Shown here in pieces: positions 1 through 9,017 of a stretch of 18,410 nucleotides of DNA. The position numbers and the translations under genes are program-made. This DNA is from Chitinophagaceae bacterium (lineage in GTDB: Bacteria; Bacteroidota; Bacteroidia; Chitinophagales; Chitinophagaceae), in assembly GCA_017853235.1 (NCBI GenBank), contig JAFMJX010000015.1, forward strand, positions 1 to 18,410, read 5' to 3'. Numbering within the stretch: the first letter of the stretch is position 1; every line of letters starts with the position of its first letter. The notes under the pieces were generated by a model. It did no database searches. It saw nothing but the letters and a program-made list of their open reading frames with translations, and had not been told where the DNA came from.

Positions 1-1619
1 TGGGAAATGTAATAGCGCAAGACACTGCTATCAAAAAATCCGATTTAATGAGTACTGCCAAAGTGTTTGACTTGCAATTTTCCCAAAAAGAGATAGACAC
101 CTTGTATACGGATGTCCTTGATAATCTTTTAAACTATCAAGCGATGCACAAACTCACTTTAAATAACAATGTGCCATTAAGTCTTTGGCAAAACCCAGTA
201 GTACCTGGAATGGTATTTCATAAAGTTCAACAACCCATCATTTGGAATAAAGTAAGTGCATCCCTTCCCACCAATAAAAATGATTTAGCTTTTTATAGTA
301 TTGAACAATTAGCTTCCTTAATAAAAAATAAAAAAATTAGTTCGGTGGAACTCACTCAGTTTTTTATAGATCGAATTAAAAAATGGGGTGACACTTTGCA
401 ATGCGTAATTACGATCACTCAGGATATTGCAATGGAACAAGCTAAAAAAGCAGATGCCGAAATTGCTGCAGGAAAATATCGTGGATTATTGCATGGCATT
501 CCTTATGGTTTAAAGGATTTATTTGCTGTAAAAGGCACGAAAACCACTTGGGGTGCTGCACCTTATAAAAATCAAGTAATAGAAGAAGATGCATTTGTAT
601 ACCATCAATTAAAAGAAGCAGGAGCTGTATTAGTTGCAAAATTTACTTTAGGTGCTTTAGCTATGGGTGATTATTGGTATGGAGGTCGCACTAAAAATCC
701 TTGGAATATTAATTATGGCTCTTCTGGTTCTTCGGCTGGTTCAACCTCTGCAACGGTAGCAGGATTAGTCCCTTTTGCAATTGGAACTGAAACCTACGGT
801 AGCATTGTATCTCCATCCACCACATGTGGTGCGACTGGTTTGAGGCCGACTTTTGGAAGTGTGAGTAGGTCAGGCGGCATGGCATTAAGTTATAGTTTAG
901 ATAAAGTAGGCCCTATATGTAGATCTGCTGCAGATGCTGCTATTGTATTTAATTATATTCATGGCACCGATGGGAAAGACCAAGCGGCAGTGAATATGCC
1001 TTTTAATTACACCCCACAAAAGCCTATTCAAAAAATGAGAATAGCTTATGCAAAAAATTATTTTGATAAAATAAAAGACACAAGTCGCAATGAATGGAAA
1101 GTGTTAAATGCTTTCAAAAATATGGGAGTGACTTTAATTCCTGTTAATTTTCCAGATAGTGGTGTGTACACTTTTAATATCATGGATGTAGTTATTGGAG
1201 TAGAATGTGCAGCACAATTTGATGAAATGACTCGAAACAATATAGATGATGAATTAACCAGACAAACTAAATATGATTGGCCCAATCAGTTTAGAACAGC
1301 TCGTTTTGTACCAGCAGTTGAATATATTAACGCCCAAAGACATCGTTATATATTAATGCAAAAAGTGAATGAGGTACTACAACAGTACGATGCTATTATA
1401 TGCCCATCCAGAGGAGACGGGAACCAAGCAGCAATCACCAATTTAACAGGACATCCAGTGGTTTGCGTACCAACAGGTTTTGATAAAAGATTTAATTTAC
1501 CTACTGGCATTAGCTTTGTAGGAAAATTATACGATGAAGCTACAATATTAAATATTGCAGACGCTTACCAAAAAGCAACCCCTTGGGACGATATGCATCC
1601 CACAAAATTTAAAAACTAA
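1..1619 (+). CDS. Exported amidase-signature family hydrolase, 5'-truncated by the window edge
   Basis: This is an amidase-signature (AS) enzyme, a family that hydrolyses amide bonds with a Ser-cisSer-Lys triad. The frame is open from base 3 through the first ATG (base 48). The codons before that ATG read GNVIAQDTAIKKSDL, which looks like the end of a signal peptide (cleavage VIA|QDT), so the true start lies upstream of the window and the enzyme is probably periplasmic. Counting from the ATG at 48, Lys156 (in GLKDLF), Ser225 in the glycine/serine-rich GSSGSSAG loop, and nucleophile Ser252 (in YGSIVSPS) form the expected triad. The substrate cannot be read from the sequence. Sequence character and export argue against GatA of the tRNA amidotransferase. 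The DUF4954 gene starts 5 bp after the stop, so the two are probably co-transcribed. Confidence 0.9.
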   Translation, partial: GNVIAQDTAIKKSDLMSTAKVFDLQFSQKEIDTLYTDVLDNLLNYQAMHKLTLNNNVPLSLWQNPVVPGMVFHKVQQPIIWNKVSASLPTNKNDLAFYSIEQLASLIKNKKISSVELTQFFIDRIKKWGDTLQCVITITQDIAMEQAKKADAEIAAGKYRGLLHGIPYGLKDLFAVKGTKTTWGAAPYKNQVIEEDAFVYHQLKEAGAVLVAKFTLGALAMGDYWYGGRTKNPWNINYGSSGSSAGSTSATVAGLVPFAIGTETYGSIVSPSTTCGATGLRPTFGSVSRSGGMALSYSLDKVGPICRSAADAAIVFNYIHGTDGKDQAAVNMPFNYTPQKPIQKMRIAYAKNYFDKIKDTSRNEWKVLNAFKNMGVTLIPVNFPDSGVYTFNIMDVVIGVECAAQFDEMTRNNIDDELTRQTKYDWPNQFRTARFVPAVEYINAQRHRYILMQKVNEVLQQYDAIICPSRGDGNQAAITNLTGHPVVCVPTGFDKRFNLPTGISFVGKLYDEATILNIADAYQKATPWDDMHPTKFKN

Positions 1620-1624
1620 GGCCA

Positions 1625-3838
1625 ATGAATCCCATTAAAAAAATTAGTCTTAAAACATTAGGGTACGGTTTTATCAACGACTTTCCAAAAGGGAAAGATG
1701 AATATTATTTGCGCAATAAACAAAATCGAAGCGGCATCCAATACCGCCAATTAACAGCGCAAGAAATAGAAATTTTAGTTCGCAATGGGAATACCAGCGA
1801 CGACTGGAGTAAAATTCAAGTATCTGATTTATTCAATCCCGAATTAGTAAAAAATTGTACTTTTTTTGGTCTCATACGAATAGGTCATTTAGAAAATGTT
1901 TGTTTAGGTTTTAGTGATTTAATTGTTCCTGTAGGTATTTATAATTCTACCATCATTAGTTGTGATTTAGGCAATAACGTATCCATACACAATGTGAACT
2001 ACATGTCACATTATATTTTAGGGAACGAAGTGATTATTAATAATGTCAATGAATTAGTCACGACCAATCACTCCAAATTTGGAAATGGTATTATTAAAAA
2101 AGGAGAAACAGAAGACGTTCGTATCTGGCTTGAATTATGCAATGAAAATACGGGACGAAAAGTAATGCCTTTTGTCAATATGACTGCGGGAGATGCATTT
2201 TTATGGACCCGCAATCGTCAGGATGCATTGTTACAAAGTAAGTTCATGAGCATGGCTGAGAAAAAGTTTGACAACAAACTTGGTTACTATGGAAAAATTG
2301 GAGACCGCACTGTTATTAAGAATTGTAAAATCATAAAAGATGTTTGGATTGGATCAGATGCCTATTTAAAAGGAGCCAATAAAATTAAAAATGTAACCAT
2401 CAATTCGGCCCCAGACGCACGTACACAAATTGGCGAAGGTTGTGAATTGGTGAATGGAATTGTAGGGTATGGATGTAAAATATTTTATGGCATCAAAGCG
2501 GTTCGATTTATAGTATCTGATCATTCTCAATTAAAATATGGAGCAAGATTAATCAACTCCTATTTAGGAGAAAATGCTACGATTTCCTGTTGCGAAGTAT
2601 TAAACTCATTAATATTTCCCGCACATGAACAACACCACAACAATTCATTTTTATGTGCTGCCACTTTAATGGGACAAAGCAATATTGCTGCTGGAGCTAC
2701 TATTGGATCCAATCACAACAGCAGAGGTGCCGATGGGGAAGTGATTATGGGACGCGGATTTTGGCCAGGATTGTGTGTGAGTATAAAGCATAATTCCATG
2801 TTTGCTAGTTTCTCACTTTTAAATAAAGGGGATTACAACTATGAATTAAATGTACCTATTCCCTTCTCTTTAATAAGTAATGATCCATTAAAAGACGAAT
2901 TGGTTATTATGCCAGGTTACTGGTTCCTATATAATTTTTATGCGCTAGCACGTAACGCCTCCAAATATGTTGACAGAGACAAGCGCATTACCAAATCGCC
3001 CATATACGAATATGCTTATTTAGCCCCAGATTCGGTCAATGAACTAATCAAGGCTAAAAAAATAATCGCAATTTCAGTTGCAAAAGCAAGTTTATTAAAA
3101 CAAAAAGATGCCAGCAATTATTCAGATGAAAAATTAGCCAATATTGGAGATAAAATTTTAACGAGTCAAACAAAAAAAGAAATAGACAGTTTGACTGTGT
3201 TTGCAGAAGGCATTGAAAATAGTAAAAGAAAAGTCCGTTATATAAAGTGTTATGACGCCTACCATATGTTTCATAAAATGATATTCATGTATGGGATGGA
3301 CGCACTCACCGAAACACTCTTCCATCAAAAAACAAGTTCATTAGATGCAGCATTAAAGCAACTACCTAGTCCTGCCAAGGATTTAGATTGGATCAACGTT
3401 GGTGGTCAATTGATTCCTCAAAAAAACATACATAGTGTATTGAATCAAATAAAAAATGGCGTTATAGAAGATTGGGATCAAATGCATGAATTTTATCATA
3501 ACGAATCAACTAAATATGAGACTCGTAAGAGACAACATGCATTAGCAGTACTAGAATTGCATACACATAAAAAAATTGAAGGATTAAGTGCTAAACAATT
3601 TTCAAATTGGCTAGACGAGTATCTTTTAATAAAAACAGAAGTGGCTCAAAAAATAAAAGCAACTCGCGCCAAGGATTACAGTAACCAATTTAGAAAAATG
3701 GTATACCTCAATGACGAAGAAATGAATGTCGTAGTTGGAAAATTGGAGGACAATAGTTTTATCAATCAACAAATGTCTGCATTAAACGCATTGATTGCTA
3801 ACACCAAGGAATTAAAACAAAGATTAAAAATTAAATAA
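1625..3838 (+). CDS. DUF4954 family left-handed beta-helix protein (737 aa)
   Basis: A large protein of unknown biochemical function that I assign to DUF4954, a Bacteroidota family. The N-terminus has the family-type segment LTAQEIEILVRNGNTSDDW (about residues 43-61). Residues about 85-400 carry the irregular hexapeptide rhythm of a left-handed beta-helix, with many [IV]-G-x-x-x-x-I and N-V repeats (IGEGCELVNGIVGYGCKI, LGENATISC, IAAGATIGSNHNSRGADG). This is the fold of acyltransferases and sugar-nucleotide enzymes. The C-terminal third is mostly helical and Lys-rich. There is no signal peptide, so it should be cytoplasmic. The start ATG lies 5 bp after the amidase stop, which suggests an operon. 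Its last 15 bp overlap the end of the convergent barrel gene. The family call is from recognition; any nucleotidyl- or acyl-transfer role is inference. Confidence 0.85.
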   Translation: MNPIKKISLKTLGYGFINDFPKGKDEYYLRNKQNRSGIQYRQLTAQEIEILVRNGNTSDDWSKIQVSDLFNPELVKNCTFFGLIRIGHLENVCLGFSDLIVPVGIYNSTIISCDLGNNVSIHNVNYMSHYILGNEVIINNVNELVTTNHSKFGNGIIKKGETEDVRIWLELCNENTGRKVMPFVNMTAGDAFLWTRNRQDALLQSKFMSMAEKKFDNKLGYYGKIGDRTVIKNCKIIKDVWIGSDAYLKGANKIKNVTINSAPDARTQIGEGCELVNGIVGYGCKIFYGIKAVRFIVSDHSQLKYGARLINSYLGENATISCCEVLNSLIFPAHEQHHNNSFLCAATLMGQSNIAAGATIGSNHNSRGADGEVIMGRGFWPGLCVSIKHNSMFASFSLLNKGDYNYELNVPIPFSLISNDPLKDELVIMPGYWFLYNFYALARNASKYVDRDKRITKSPIYEYAYLAPDSVNELIKAKKIIAISVAKASLLKQKDASNYSDEKLANIGDKILTSQTKKEIDSLTVFAEGIENSKRKVRYIKCYDAYHMFHKMIFMYGMDALTETLFHQKTSSLDAALKQLPSPAKDLDWINVGGQLIPQKNIHSVLNQIKNGVIEDWDQMHEFYHNESTKYETRKRQHALAVLELHTHKKIEGLSAKQFSNWLDEYLLIKTEVAQKIKATRAKDYSNQFRKMVYLNDEEMNVVVGKLEDNSFINQQMSALNALIANTKELKQRLKIK

Positions 3839-4447
3839 ATTTAATCCAACTCCCAACTGCCATTGTTGAGATCTCCATGTTGATGGGTCTTGCAAGCTGC
3901 TGGTTAACTGTTTTAGGTCCTTTATATTTTGTAGCCCTACCACATATCGGCCATAGAGAAAAAATCCACCTAAATCTAATTTAGCGCCTCCCACAAAACT
4001 AAATTCTCCACTCGTGAATGCCACTCTTGCATTTTCTACACCATCTTTTTTCTGATCCAATAATATAGAATATTGAGGGCCTGCTTGGATGGTAAAGCTT
4101 TTTACGGGATGAAATTGTGCAAGCAATGGAATGCTTAAATAATCTAAATGATAAGTTTCTGGCTTTAAACTTGGATTCACTAAAAGCTCGGCGACCGATG
4201 GACTTGATTCCAGTTTAGTTTGTGATAACATGACATCGGCTGCAATACTAAAATTTTTATTGATCCCAATATAAGTAGTGACCCCTGCATGATAAGAAGC
4301 TGAGTTATGATCTACTGCCACATTATCCACCTTAGAAAAATTTTGTCCAATTTTTAAACCTAAACCAAATTTTTGTTGGGCAACAGCCAACTGACTCATG
4401 CATAAAATGCAACAAAGAAAACAAAAGAAGTGGATTGATTTTTTCAT
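3824..4447 (-). CDS. Outer-membrane beta-barrel protein (porin-like, OMP_b-brl_2 type, 207 aa)
   Basis: A small exported barrel protein. It has a signal peptide of about 23 residues ending LAVAQQ, with the AQ cleavage typical of Bacteroidota. The mature part opens with FGLGLKIGQNFSKVD and continues with alternating amphipathic strands rich in Gly and aromatic residues. The last residues GVGLNLFNF end in Phe, the usual C-terminal outer-membrane insertion signal. Length fits an 8-stranded barrel of the PorT/OMP_b-brl_2 kind; no ligand is evident. AAAGGGAAC lies about 5 bp before the ATG and is a plausible ribosome binding site. It lies 142 bp downstream of the metallophosphoesterase on the same strand and overlaps the DUF4954 gene tail-to-tail by 15 bp. 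Confidence 0.8.
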   Translation of the reverse strand: MKKSIHFFCFLCCILCMSQLAVAQQKFGLGLKIGQNFSKVDNVAVDHNSASYHAGVTTYIGINKNFSIAADVMLSQTKLESSPSVAELLVNPSLKPETYHLDYLSIPLLAQFHPVKSFTIQAGPQYSILLDQKKDGVENARVAFTSGEFSFVGGAKLDLGGFFLYGRYVVGLQNIKDLKQLTSSLQDPSTWRSQQWQLGVGLNLFNF

Positions 4448-4589
4448 AATAGTTCCCTTTATGTTTAAAGAAAAAAGCTGCTTTTAATTTAGTTAAAGAA
4501 GTATTTTTAAAAGCATCCTTTTTGAATCATACTACTTTAACGAAAAAAATGACATTTTGTTACATTCAATGACCTCTTTCTAAAATATA

Positions 4590-5825
4590 TTATACTAGTT
4601 CTATTAAAGTAATCTCTGGCATAATGCCCACTCTACCAGGATAGCCTAAAAAGCCAAAACCCCTATTAACATATAACTGTTGTTGTTTATCAATATATAA
4701 TCCTGCCCATTGTTTATAGACCCATTGAACAGGACTCCATTTGAAATAAGGATTTTCTAATCCAAACTGCATCCCATGAGTATGCCCAGATAACGTTAAA
4801 TTGATATGAGGATATTTCAATTGTACTTCAGCTTCCCAATGACTGGGATCATGACTCATTAAAATGATCACATCTTCATGCAAAACACCTTCCATGGCTT
4901 TTTCTAATTTACCATATTTGGGAAATCTGGCTTTTGCACCCCAATTTTCAATTCCAACCAATTGAATATAGGCTCCTTCCTTTTGAATTTTTGTATTTTC
5001 ATTCATCATTAATTTCCAACCTAATTGTGCATGCACTTTTTTTAAGTCTTCTAAATTTTGCTGTTTTGCTTCGGCCGAAGGCCAAGAAACATAATCACCA
5101 TAATCATGATTTCCTAGCGTACTATATACTCCATGAGGTGCTTTAATTTGAGCAAACACATCTATCCAAGGGAGCATTTCGGTCGCTTTATCATTGACCA
5201 AATCCCCCGTGAATAAAACCAAATCGGGTTGCTGTGATTGAATCATTTTAATACCCTTCATCACCGCTTCCTTGTCTTGCAAACTACCGCTATGAATGTC
5301 ACTAATATGAATGATTTTAAAACCTTTAAAAGCAGAAGGTAATCCAGCAAGAGCTATCTTTTTTCGAATTAATTTGTAATTGTATTTATTCCCAAAACCA
5401 TAAAGTAAGGAAAAAAATAAAGTAGAAGACAATCCCACTCCCAACCAACTTAAAAACGTACTTCTAGGAATCCCTTTTTCGGTGTTCATAAATTTGGCTC
5501 CGGTAGCAGAAACTACTTGCCCCACTGTCCAAAAAGTACCTCGTCGCAAGTCATCCACTAGGAAAAAAATGACCATAGTTATGAGGGTCAATACCCAACC
5601 TATACCCACCGAAAAAATATATTGCCTAAAATAAGGATTTGAAACAAATGGGAATAATAAAAAACCAGCTAAACTCATGATACACAATGCCCAATACAGG
5701 ATACTGAAAGTATTTTTCACGGTTCCCGTGTACCCTTGCGTAAGGGTTCTTAACACATGATAAATATAAAAATCAATGAGTATTAACACCGACAAAAGGA
5801 CTAAAATAAAAATGGGGTTTCGCAT
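4590..5825 (-). CDS. Membrane-anchored calcineurin-like metallophosphoesterase (411 aa)
   Basis: The C-terminal half is a complete calcineurin-like phosphoesterase domain. It has metal and active-site motifs in order: ISDIHSGS (Asp176, His178), FTGDLVND (Asp208), TLGNHDYGDY (Asn239, His240), LMSHDPSHW (His325) and LSGHTHGMQFG (His348, His350). This is the YaeI-like group of two-metal phosphoesterases. The N-terminal part has about four hydrophobic segments (near residues 4-24, 40-61, 70-91 and 124-146), so the enzyme is tethered to the inner membrane. The substrate is unknown; the group includes enzymes acting on lipid-linked phosphates. The gene is divergent from parA with 111 bp between the start codons, so the two promoter regions sit close together. 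All expected motif residues are present, and the protein is probably active. Confidence 0.9.
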   Translation of the reverse strand: MRNPIFILVLLSVLILIDFYIYHVLRTLTQGYTGTVKNTFSILYWALCIMSLAGFLLFPFVSNPYFRQYIFSVGIGWVLTLITMVIFFLVDDLRRGTFWTVGQVVSATGAKFMNTEKGIPRSTFLSWLGVGLSSTLFFSLLYGFGNKYNYKLIRKKIALAGLPSAFKGFKIIHISDIHSGSLQDKEAVMKGIKMIQSQQPDLVLFTGDLVNDKATEMLPWIDVFAQIKAPHGVYSTLGNHDYGDYVSWPSAEAKQQNLEDLKKVHAQLGWKLMMNENTKIQKEGAYIQLVGIENWGAKARFPKYGKLEKAMEGVLHEDVIILMSHDPSHWEAEVQLKYPHINLTLSGHTHGMQFGLENPYFKWSPVQWVYKQWAGLYIDKQQQLYVNRGFGFLGYPGRVGIMPEITLIELV

Positions 5826-5905
5826 AGAGTTAATTAGTGGGTAAAATTAGGACCTAACGCCTCATTTATAACATATTTAATCCCAAATTGTTACCATTTA
5901 TCCCT

Positions 5906-5913
5906 TATTTTTG
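5906..5913 (+). promoter_or_regulatory. -7 promoter element upstream of parA
   Basis: TATTTTTG is an exact match to the Bacteroidota -7 consensus TAnnTTTG. It would place the transcript start about 17 nt before the parA ATG. A TTG triplet lies 15 nt upstream, slightly closer than the usual spacing for the -33 element, so only the -7 box is convincing. Confidence 0.5.
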
Positions 5914-5936
5914 AAGAAATTAAGGATACCCTATTT

Positions 5937-6737
5937 ATGGCTCGAATTATTGGAATTGCTAATCAAAAAGGTGGAGTGGGAAAAACCACTTCAGCCATCA
6001 ATATTGCAGCAAGTTTAGCAGTTTTAGAATACAAAACACTACTCATTGACGCAGACCCTCAGGCGAATAGTACTACAGGGGTGGGTTTTGATTTGCATAA
6101 TGTGACTACTAGTTTATACGATGGGATGATCAATCATACCCCCTTGAAGGATATCGTTCTTAAAACCGAAATTCCCTATTTGGATTTAATCCCCTCACAC
6201 ATTGATTTAGTGGGTGCCGAAATTGAATTAGTGAATTTACCTAATAGAGAAAACGTATTAAAGGAATTAATTAGCGCCGTTCAAGATCAATATGATTTTA
6301 TCATTATAGATTGCTTGCCATCATTGGGATTAATTACAGTGAATGCATTAGTTGCAGCGGATAGCGTAATTGTTCCTGTTCAATGTGAATTTTTTGCTTT
6401 AGAAGGATTGGGAAAATTATTGAATACTATTAAAATTGTTCAAAGTCGTTTAAATCCTCATTTACAAATTGAAGGTATTTTAATGACTATGTATGATGGT
6501 CGTTTGCGTTTGAGTAACCAAGTTGTAAGTGAAGTTCGCAAACATTTTGACGATATGGTATTTTCAACAATCATTCATCGCAATACTCGATTAAGTGAAG
6601 CACCCAGTGTAGGTAAGCCGGTGATATTATATGACGCAGACAGCAAAGGAACTGTCAACTACTTAAACTTAGCGAAAGAAATTTTACAAAAAAATGGCAT
6701 GACTAATATGAGTAATGCCGAGCGAATAATTGATTAA
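5937..6737 (+). CDS. parA: Chromosome-partitioning ATPase ParA (Soj type, 266 aa)
   Basis: A deviant-Walker ATPase that dimerises on DNA with ATP and works with ParB to segregate the chromosome origin. The sequence shows the deviant Walker A motif KGGVGKTT (Lys11 signature, Lys16 P-loop), the switch-I region LIDADPQANST (Asp38, Asp40), and Walker B FIIIDCLPSLG (Asp125), where Leu replaces the more usual Pro. Length is normal for chromosomal Soj-type ParA, with no N-terminal DNA-binding extension such as plasmid P1/F types carry. parB starts 3 bp after the stop, giving a translationally tight pair. The start ATG follows a good -7 box. The order parA-parB-DUF5683-dapB is, from memory, common in Bacteroidota chromosomes. 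Confidence 0.97.
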   Translation: MARIIGIANQKGGVGKTTSAINIAASLAVLEYKTLLIDADPQANSTTGVGFDLHNVTTSLYDGMINHTPLKDIVLKTEIPYLDLIPSHIDLVGAEIELVNLPNRENVLKELISAVQDQYDFIIIDCLPSLGLITVNALVAADSVIVPVQCEFFALEGLGKLLNTIKIVQSRLNPHLQIEGILMTMYDGRLRLSNQVVSEVRKHFDDMVFSTIIHRNTRLSEAPSVGKPVILYDADSKGTVNYLNLAKEILQKNGMTNMSNAERIID

Positions 6738-6740
6738 ACT

Positions 6741-7664
6741 ATGAGCAAGAGTACACCCAATAAGGACATGATTGGAAAAGGGCTTCGTTCTTTATTGCAA
6801 AACATAGATGCAGATTATAAAAATCCTGCAGGAAGAGTGCCCACCGCTGCGGTTGAAAAAGCAGTAAGTTCCAATCGAATTGCACTTGCAGATATTCAAG
6901 TGAATCCTAAAAATCCTAGAAAAGATTTTGAACCTAATGCTTTACAGGAATTAGCCCATTCTATTAAATTACATGATTTAATTCAACCCATTACAGTAGC
7001 ACAATTAAGTAATGGGAAATATCAATTAATTGCAGGGGAGCGTCGTTTTAGAGCTGCTAAATTAGCAGGCGTGAATGATTTGCCCGCTTACATAAGACAT
7101 GGAAATGATCAAGAGTTATTAGAATTAGCGCTTCTTGAAAATTTGCAAAGAGTTGATTTAAATGAAATAGAAATTGCATTAAGCTATCAACGCATGATGC
7201 AGGAATTAAACTATACACAAGAAAATGTAGCTGAACGTATGGGCAAGGACCGTTCTACAGTAGCGAATTATATTCGCCTATTGGAATTGCCTCCTGCAAT
7301 ACAAGCTGCAGTGCGTAACGGCAGCTTAAGTGTCAGTTTAGCTAAAATTTTAATTGGTAAGGATATTGACAAGCAATTATTTTTATTCAAAGAAATAATT
7401 GACAAAGGATTGACCGTGCGTCAAACTGAAGAGTTAGTAAAAAAGATGCTTCAAGCGGGTAAAAGTGCACCTCATGTTGCAACAGCATCAAAAAGTCAAC
7501 TTTCTCCTGTTTATAAAAAATTAGAAGATAAATTAAGCAGTCATCTTTCAACCAAAGTGCATTTGCAACATCAAAAAAATGGGAGTGGTAAAATCACTGT
7601 AGCGTATAGTGATTTGAACGGCCTTAATAAAATATTAGAAGCAATGCAATTAAGCATTAGCTAG
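6741..7664 (+). CDS. parB: ParB/Spo0J chromosome-partitioning CTPase (307 aa)
   Basis: The parS-binding partner of ParA. ParB binds CTP, loads at parS and spreads as a sliding clamp. The N-terminal tail has GKGLRSLLQ (residues 12-20), resembling the short basic ParA-contact motif of the family. The CTP-binding boxes are visible as GERRFRAAKLAG (from Gly99) and LLENLQRVDLNEIE (Glu133-Arg137). The helix-turn-helix covers about residues 156-182 (YTQENVAERMGKDRSTVANYIRL). The C-terminal 60 residues form the likely dimerisation domain. It follows parA by 3 bp. No parS palindrome (core CACGTG) was seen in the window by eye, so the binding sites are presumably elsewhere. Confidence 0.97.
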   Translation: MSKSTPNKDMIGKGLRSLLQNIDADYKNPAGRVPTAAVEKAVSSNRIALADIQVNPKNPRKDFEPNALQELAHSIKLHDLIQPITVAQLSNGKYQLIAGERRFRAAKLAGVNDLPAYIRHGNDQELLELALLENLQRVDLNEIEIALSYQRMMQELNYTQENVAERMGKDRSTVANYIRLLELPPAIQAAVRNGSLSVSLAKILIGKDIDKQLFLFKEIIDKGLTVRQTEELVKKMLQAGKSAPHVATASKSQLSPVYKKLEDKLSSHLSTKVHLQHQKNGSGKITVAYSDLNGLNKILEAMQLSIS

Positions 7665-7695
7665 TTTCACCTATTTAAAAAGGAATTTTTAGAGG

Positions 7696-8277
7696 ATGCG
7701 TTTATTCATTACCATCACATTGCTTTTCATTCTATCCACCACTTGGAGTCAGGATAGTACGCGAAAAATAAATCCTAAAGACACTCTTTTTTTAAGTCAA
7801 CGACATATTCCAAGCAAGGCCACAAAGCGTTCTGCAATGATACCAGGTTGGGGACAAATCTACAACAAACAATATTGGAAATTACCCTTGGTATATGGAT
7901 TACTCGCAGTTCCGGCTGCTACTTTCGTATACAATAATGACATGTATACTAAAACTAAATTTGCTTACGAAGCCAGATTTAAAGAAGCCAATGGGGATGC
8001 AAGTGATGTAAATAAAATTGATCCTCTTTTAAAAAATTTAACTGCTTCCTCCCTACAGAGTTATCGAAATATTTTTAGAAAAGACCGTGACTACTCCATT
8101 ATGTGGATGGTATTAGCATGGGGAATTAATGTGGTGGATGCCACTGTTTCTGGACATTTAAAAGAATTTGATATTTCAAACGACTTAAGTATGAAAGTGC
8201 AACCTCATTTTCAACCTCAATTACAACAAACCGGAATTACATTTCAATTCCAACTAAAAAATCATTCTACCAGATAA
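7696..8277 (+). CDS. DUF5683 domain-containing exported/membrane protein (193 aa)
   Basis: A Bacteroidota protein of unknown function, recognised from the block SAMIPGWGQIYNKQYWK (residues 47-63) followed by a hydrophobic segment (about 63-80). This is the hallmark of DUF5683. An N-terminal hydrophobic stretch ending TTWSQ (about 1-19) looks like a signal peptide. A second hydrophobic segment near 132-152 contains MWMVLAWGINVVDATVSGHL. The C-terminus is Gln-rich and polar. The gene lies 31 bp after parB and 10 bp before dapB, so it belongs to the same run of genes. Its frequent company with parAB and dapB suggests an envelope role, but that is only contextual. AGAGG immediately precedes the ATG. 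Confidence 0.85.
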   Translation: MRLFITITLLFILSTTWSQDSTRKINPKDTLFLSQRHIPSKATKRSAMIPGWGQIYNKQYWKLPLVYGLLAVPAATFVYNNDMYTKTKFAYEARFKEANGDASDVNKIDPLLKNLTASSLQSYRNIFRKDRDYSIMWMVLAWGINVVDATVSGHLKEFDISNDLSMKVQPHFQPQLQQTGITFQFQLKNHSTR

Positions 8278-8287
8278 ATCATTGTAT

Positions 8288-9004
8288 ATGAAAATTGCAT
8301 TAATAGGCTACGGGAAAATGGGTAAAGCTATTGAAGAAATTGCCTTACAAAAAGGACATGAAATTGTTTTAAAAATTGACATCAATAATAGTCATGAATT
8401 GACAGAATCAAATTTAAAAAAAGCAAATGTGGCAATAGAATTCACAGGTCCTCATAGTGCATTTGAAAATATCAAAAAATGTATTGAATGGGGTGTACCT
8501 GTTGTGAGTGGATCTACTGGTTGGCTAGAACATTGGAATAGAATTCAATCATTATGTATTGAAAAAAACAGCACACTAATTTATTCAAGTAATTATAGTA
8601 TTGGAGTGAATTTATTTTTTGAATTGAATAAGCAATTGGCGAAACTTATGGAACCCTATGAAAATTATGATGTTGCTATGACCGAAATTCACCATACCGA
8701 AAAAAAAGACGCTCCTAGTGGAACGGCCATTTCGTTAGCAGAGCAAATTTTGGCAACAATAAGTCGCAAAAAAAATTGGGTAAACGACAAGGAAGCCCAA
8801 GCTTCCGAATTATTAATTCGTTCGGAACGCATTGATCCCGCTCCAGGCACACATACTGTTACCTATAGCTCTCCTATTGATACCATTGAAATAACGCACA
8901 CTGCACATACGCGCAAAGGCTTTGCAAGTGGAGCAGTGTTAGCTGCCGAATTTGCAAGTCAAAAAAAAGGTATCTTTACAATGAAAGAGGTACTAGGATT
9001 ATAA
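8288..9004 (+). CDS. dapB: 4-hydroxy-tetrahydrodipicolinate reductase DapB (238 aa)
   Basis: This enzyme reduces 4-hydroxy-tetrahydrodipicolinate with NAD(P)H in the diaminopimelate/lysine pathway, which feeds peptidoglycan synthesis. The Rossmann nucleotide motif is GYGKMG (residues 7-12). The SGSTGW loop is at 74-79. The catalytic signature EIHHTEKKDAPSGTA (133-147) contains the His-His pair and Lys139, matching the E. coli HHxxKxDAPSGT motif. At 238 residues it is shorter than E. coli DapB (273), as is usual for this phylum. I chose the ATG at 8288 over an in-frame TTG at 8282, because the former gives the normal MKIALIGYGKMG start. It lies 10 bp after the DUF5683 gene and 13 bp before the Rrf2 gene. 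Confidence 0.96.
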   Translation: MKIALIGYGKMGKAIEEIALQKGHEIVLKIDINNSHELTESNLKKANVAIEFTGPHSAFENIKKCIEWGVPVVSGSTGWLEHWNRIQSLCIEKNSTLIYSSNYSIGVNLFFELNKQLAKLMEPYENYDVAMTEIHHTEKKDAPSGTAISLAEQILATISRKKNWVNDKEAQASELLIRSERIDPAPGTHTVTYSSPIDTIEITHTAHTRKGFASGAVLAAEFASQKKGIFTMKEVLGL

Positions 9005-9017
9005 ATACCCCAGTTCA

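Noticed and set aside
4448..4589. Riboswitch or small RNA in the 142-bp gap between the metallophosphoesterase and barrel genes
   Set aside because: It is AT-rich with only short self-complementary stretches (AAAAG-CAG-CTTTT). No known motif, exact -7 box or strong hairpin was seen.
4934..5146. Plus-strand frame of 70 codons inside the metallophosphoesterase gene
   Set aside because: It is antisense to the conserved metallophosphoesterase domain, with no ribosome site or family resemblance.
8282..8287. TTG start for dapB two codons upstream
   Set aside because: The ATG at 8288 gives the canonical MKIALIGYGKMG start.
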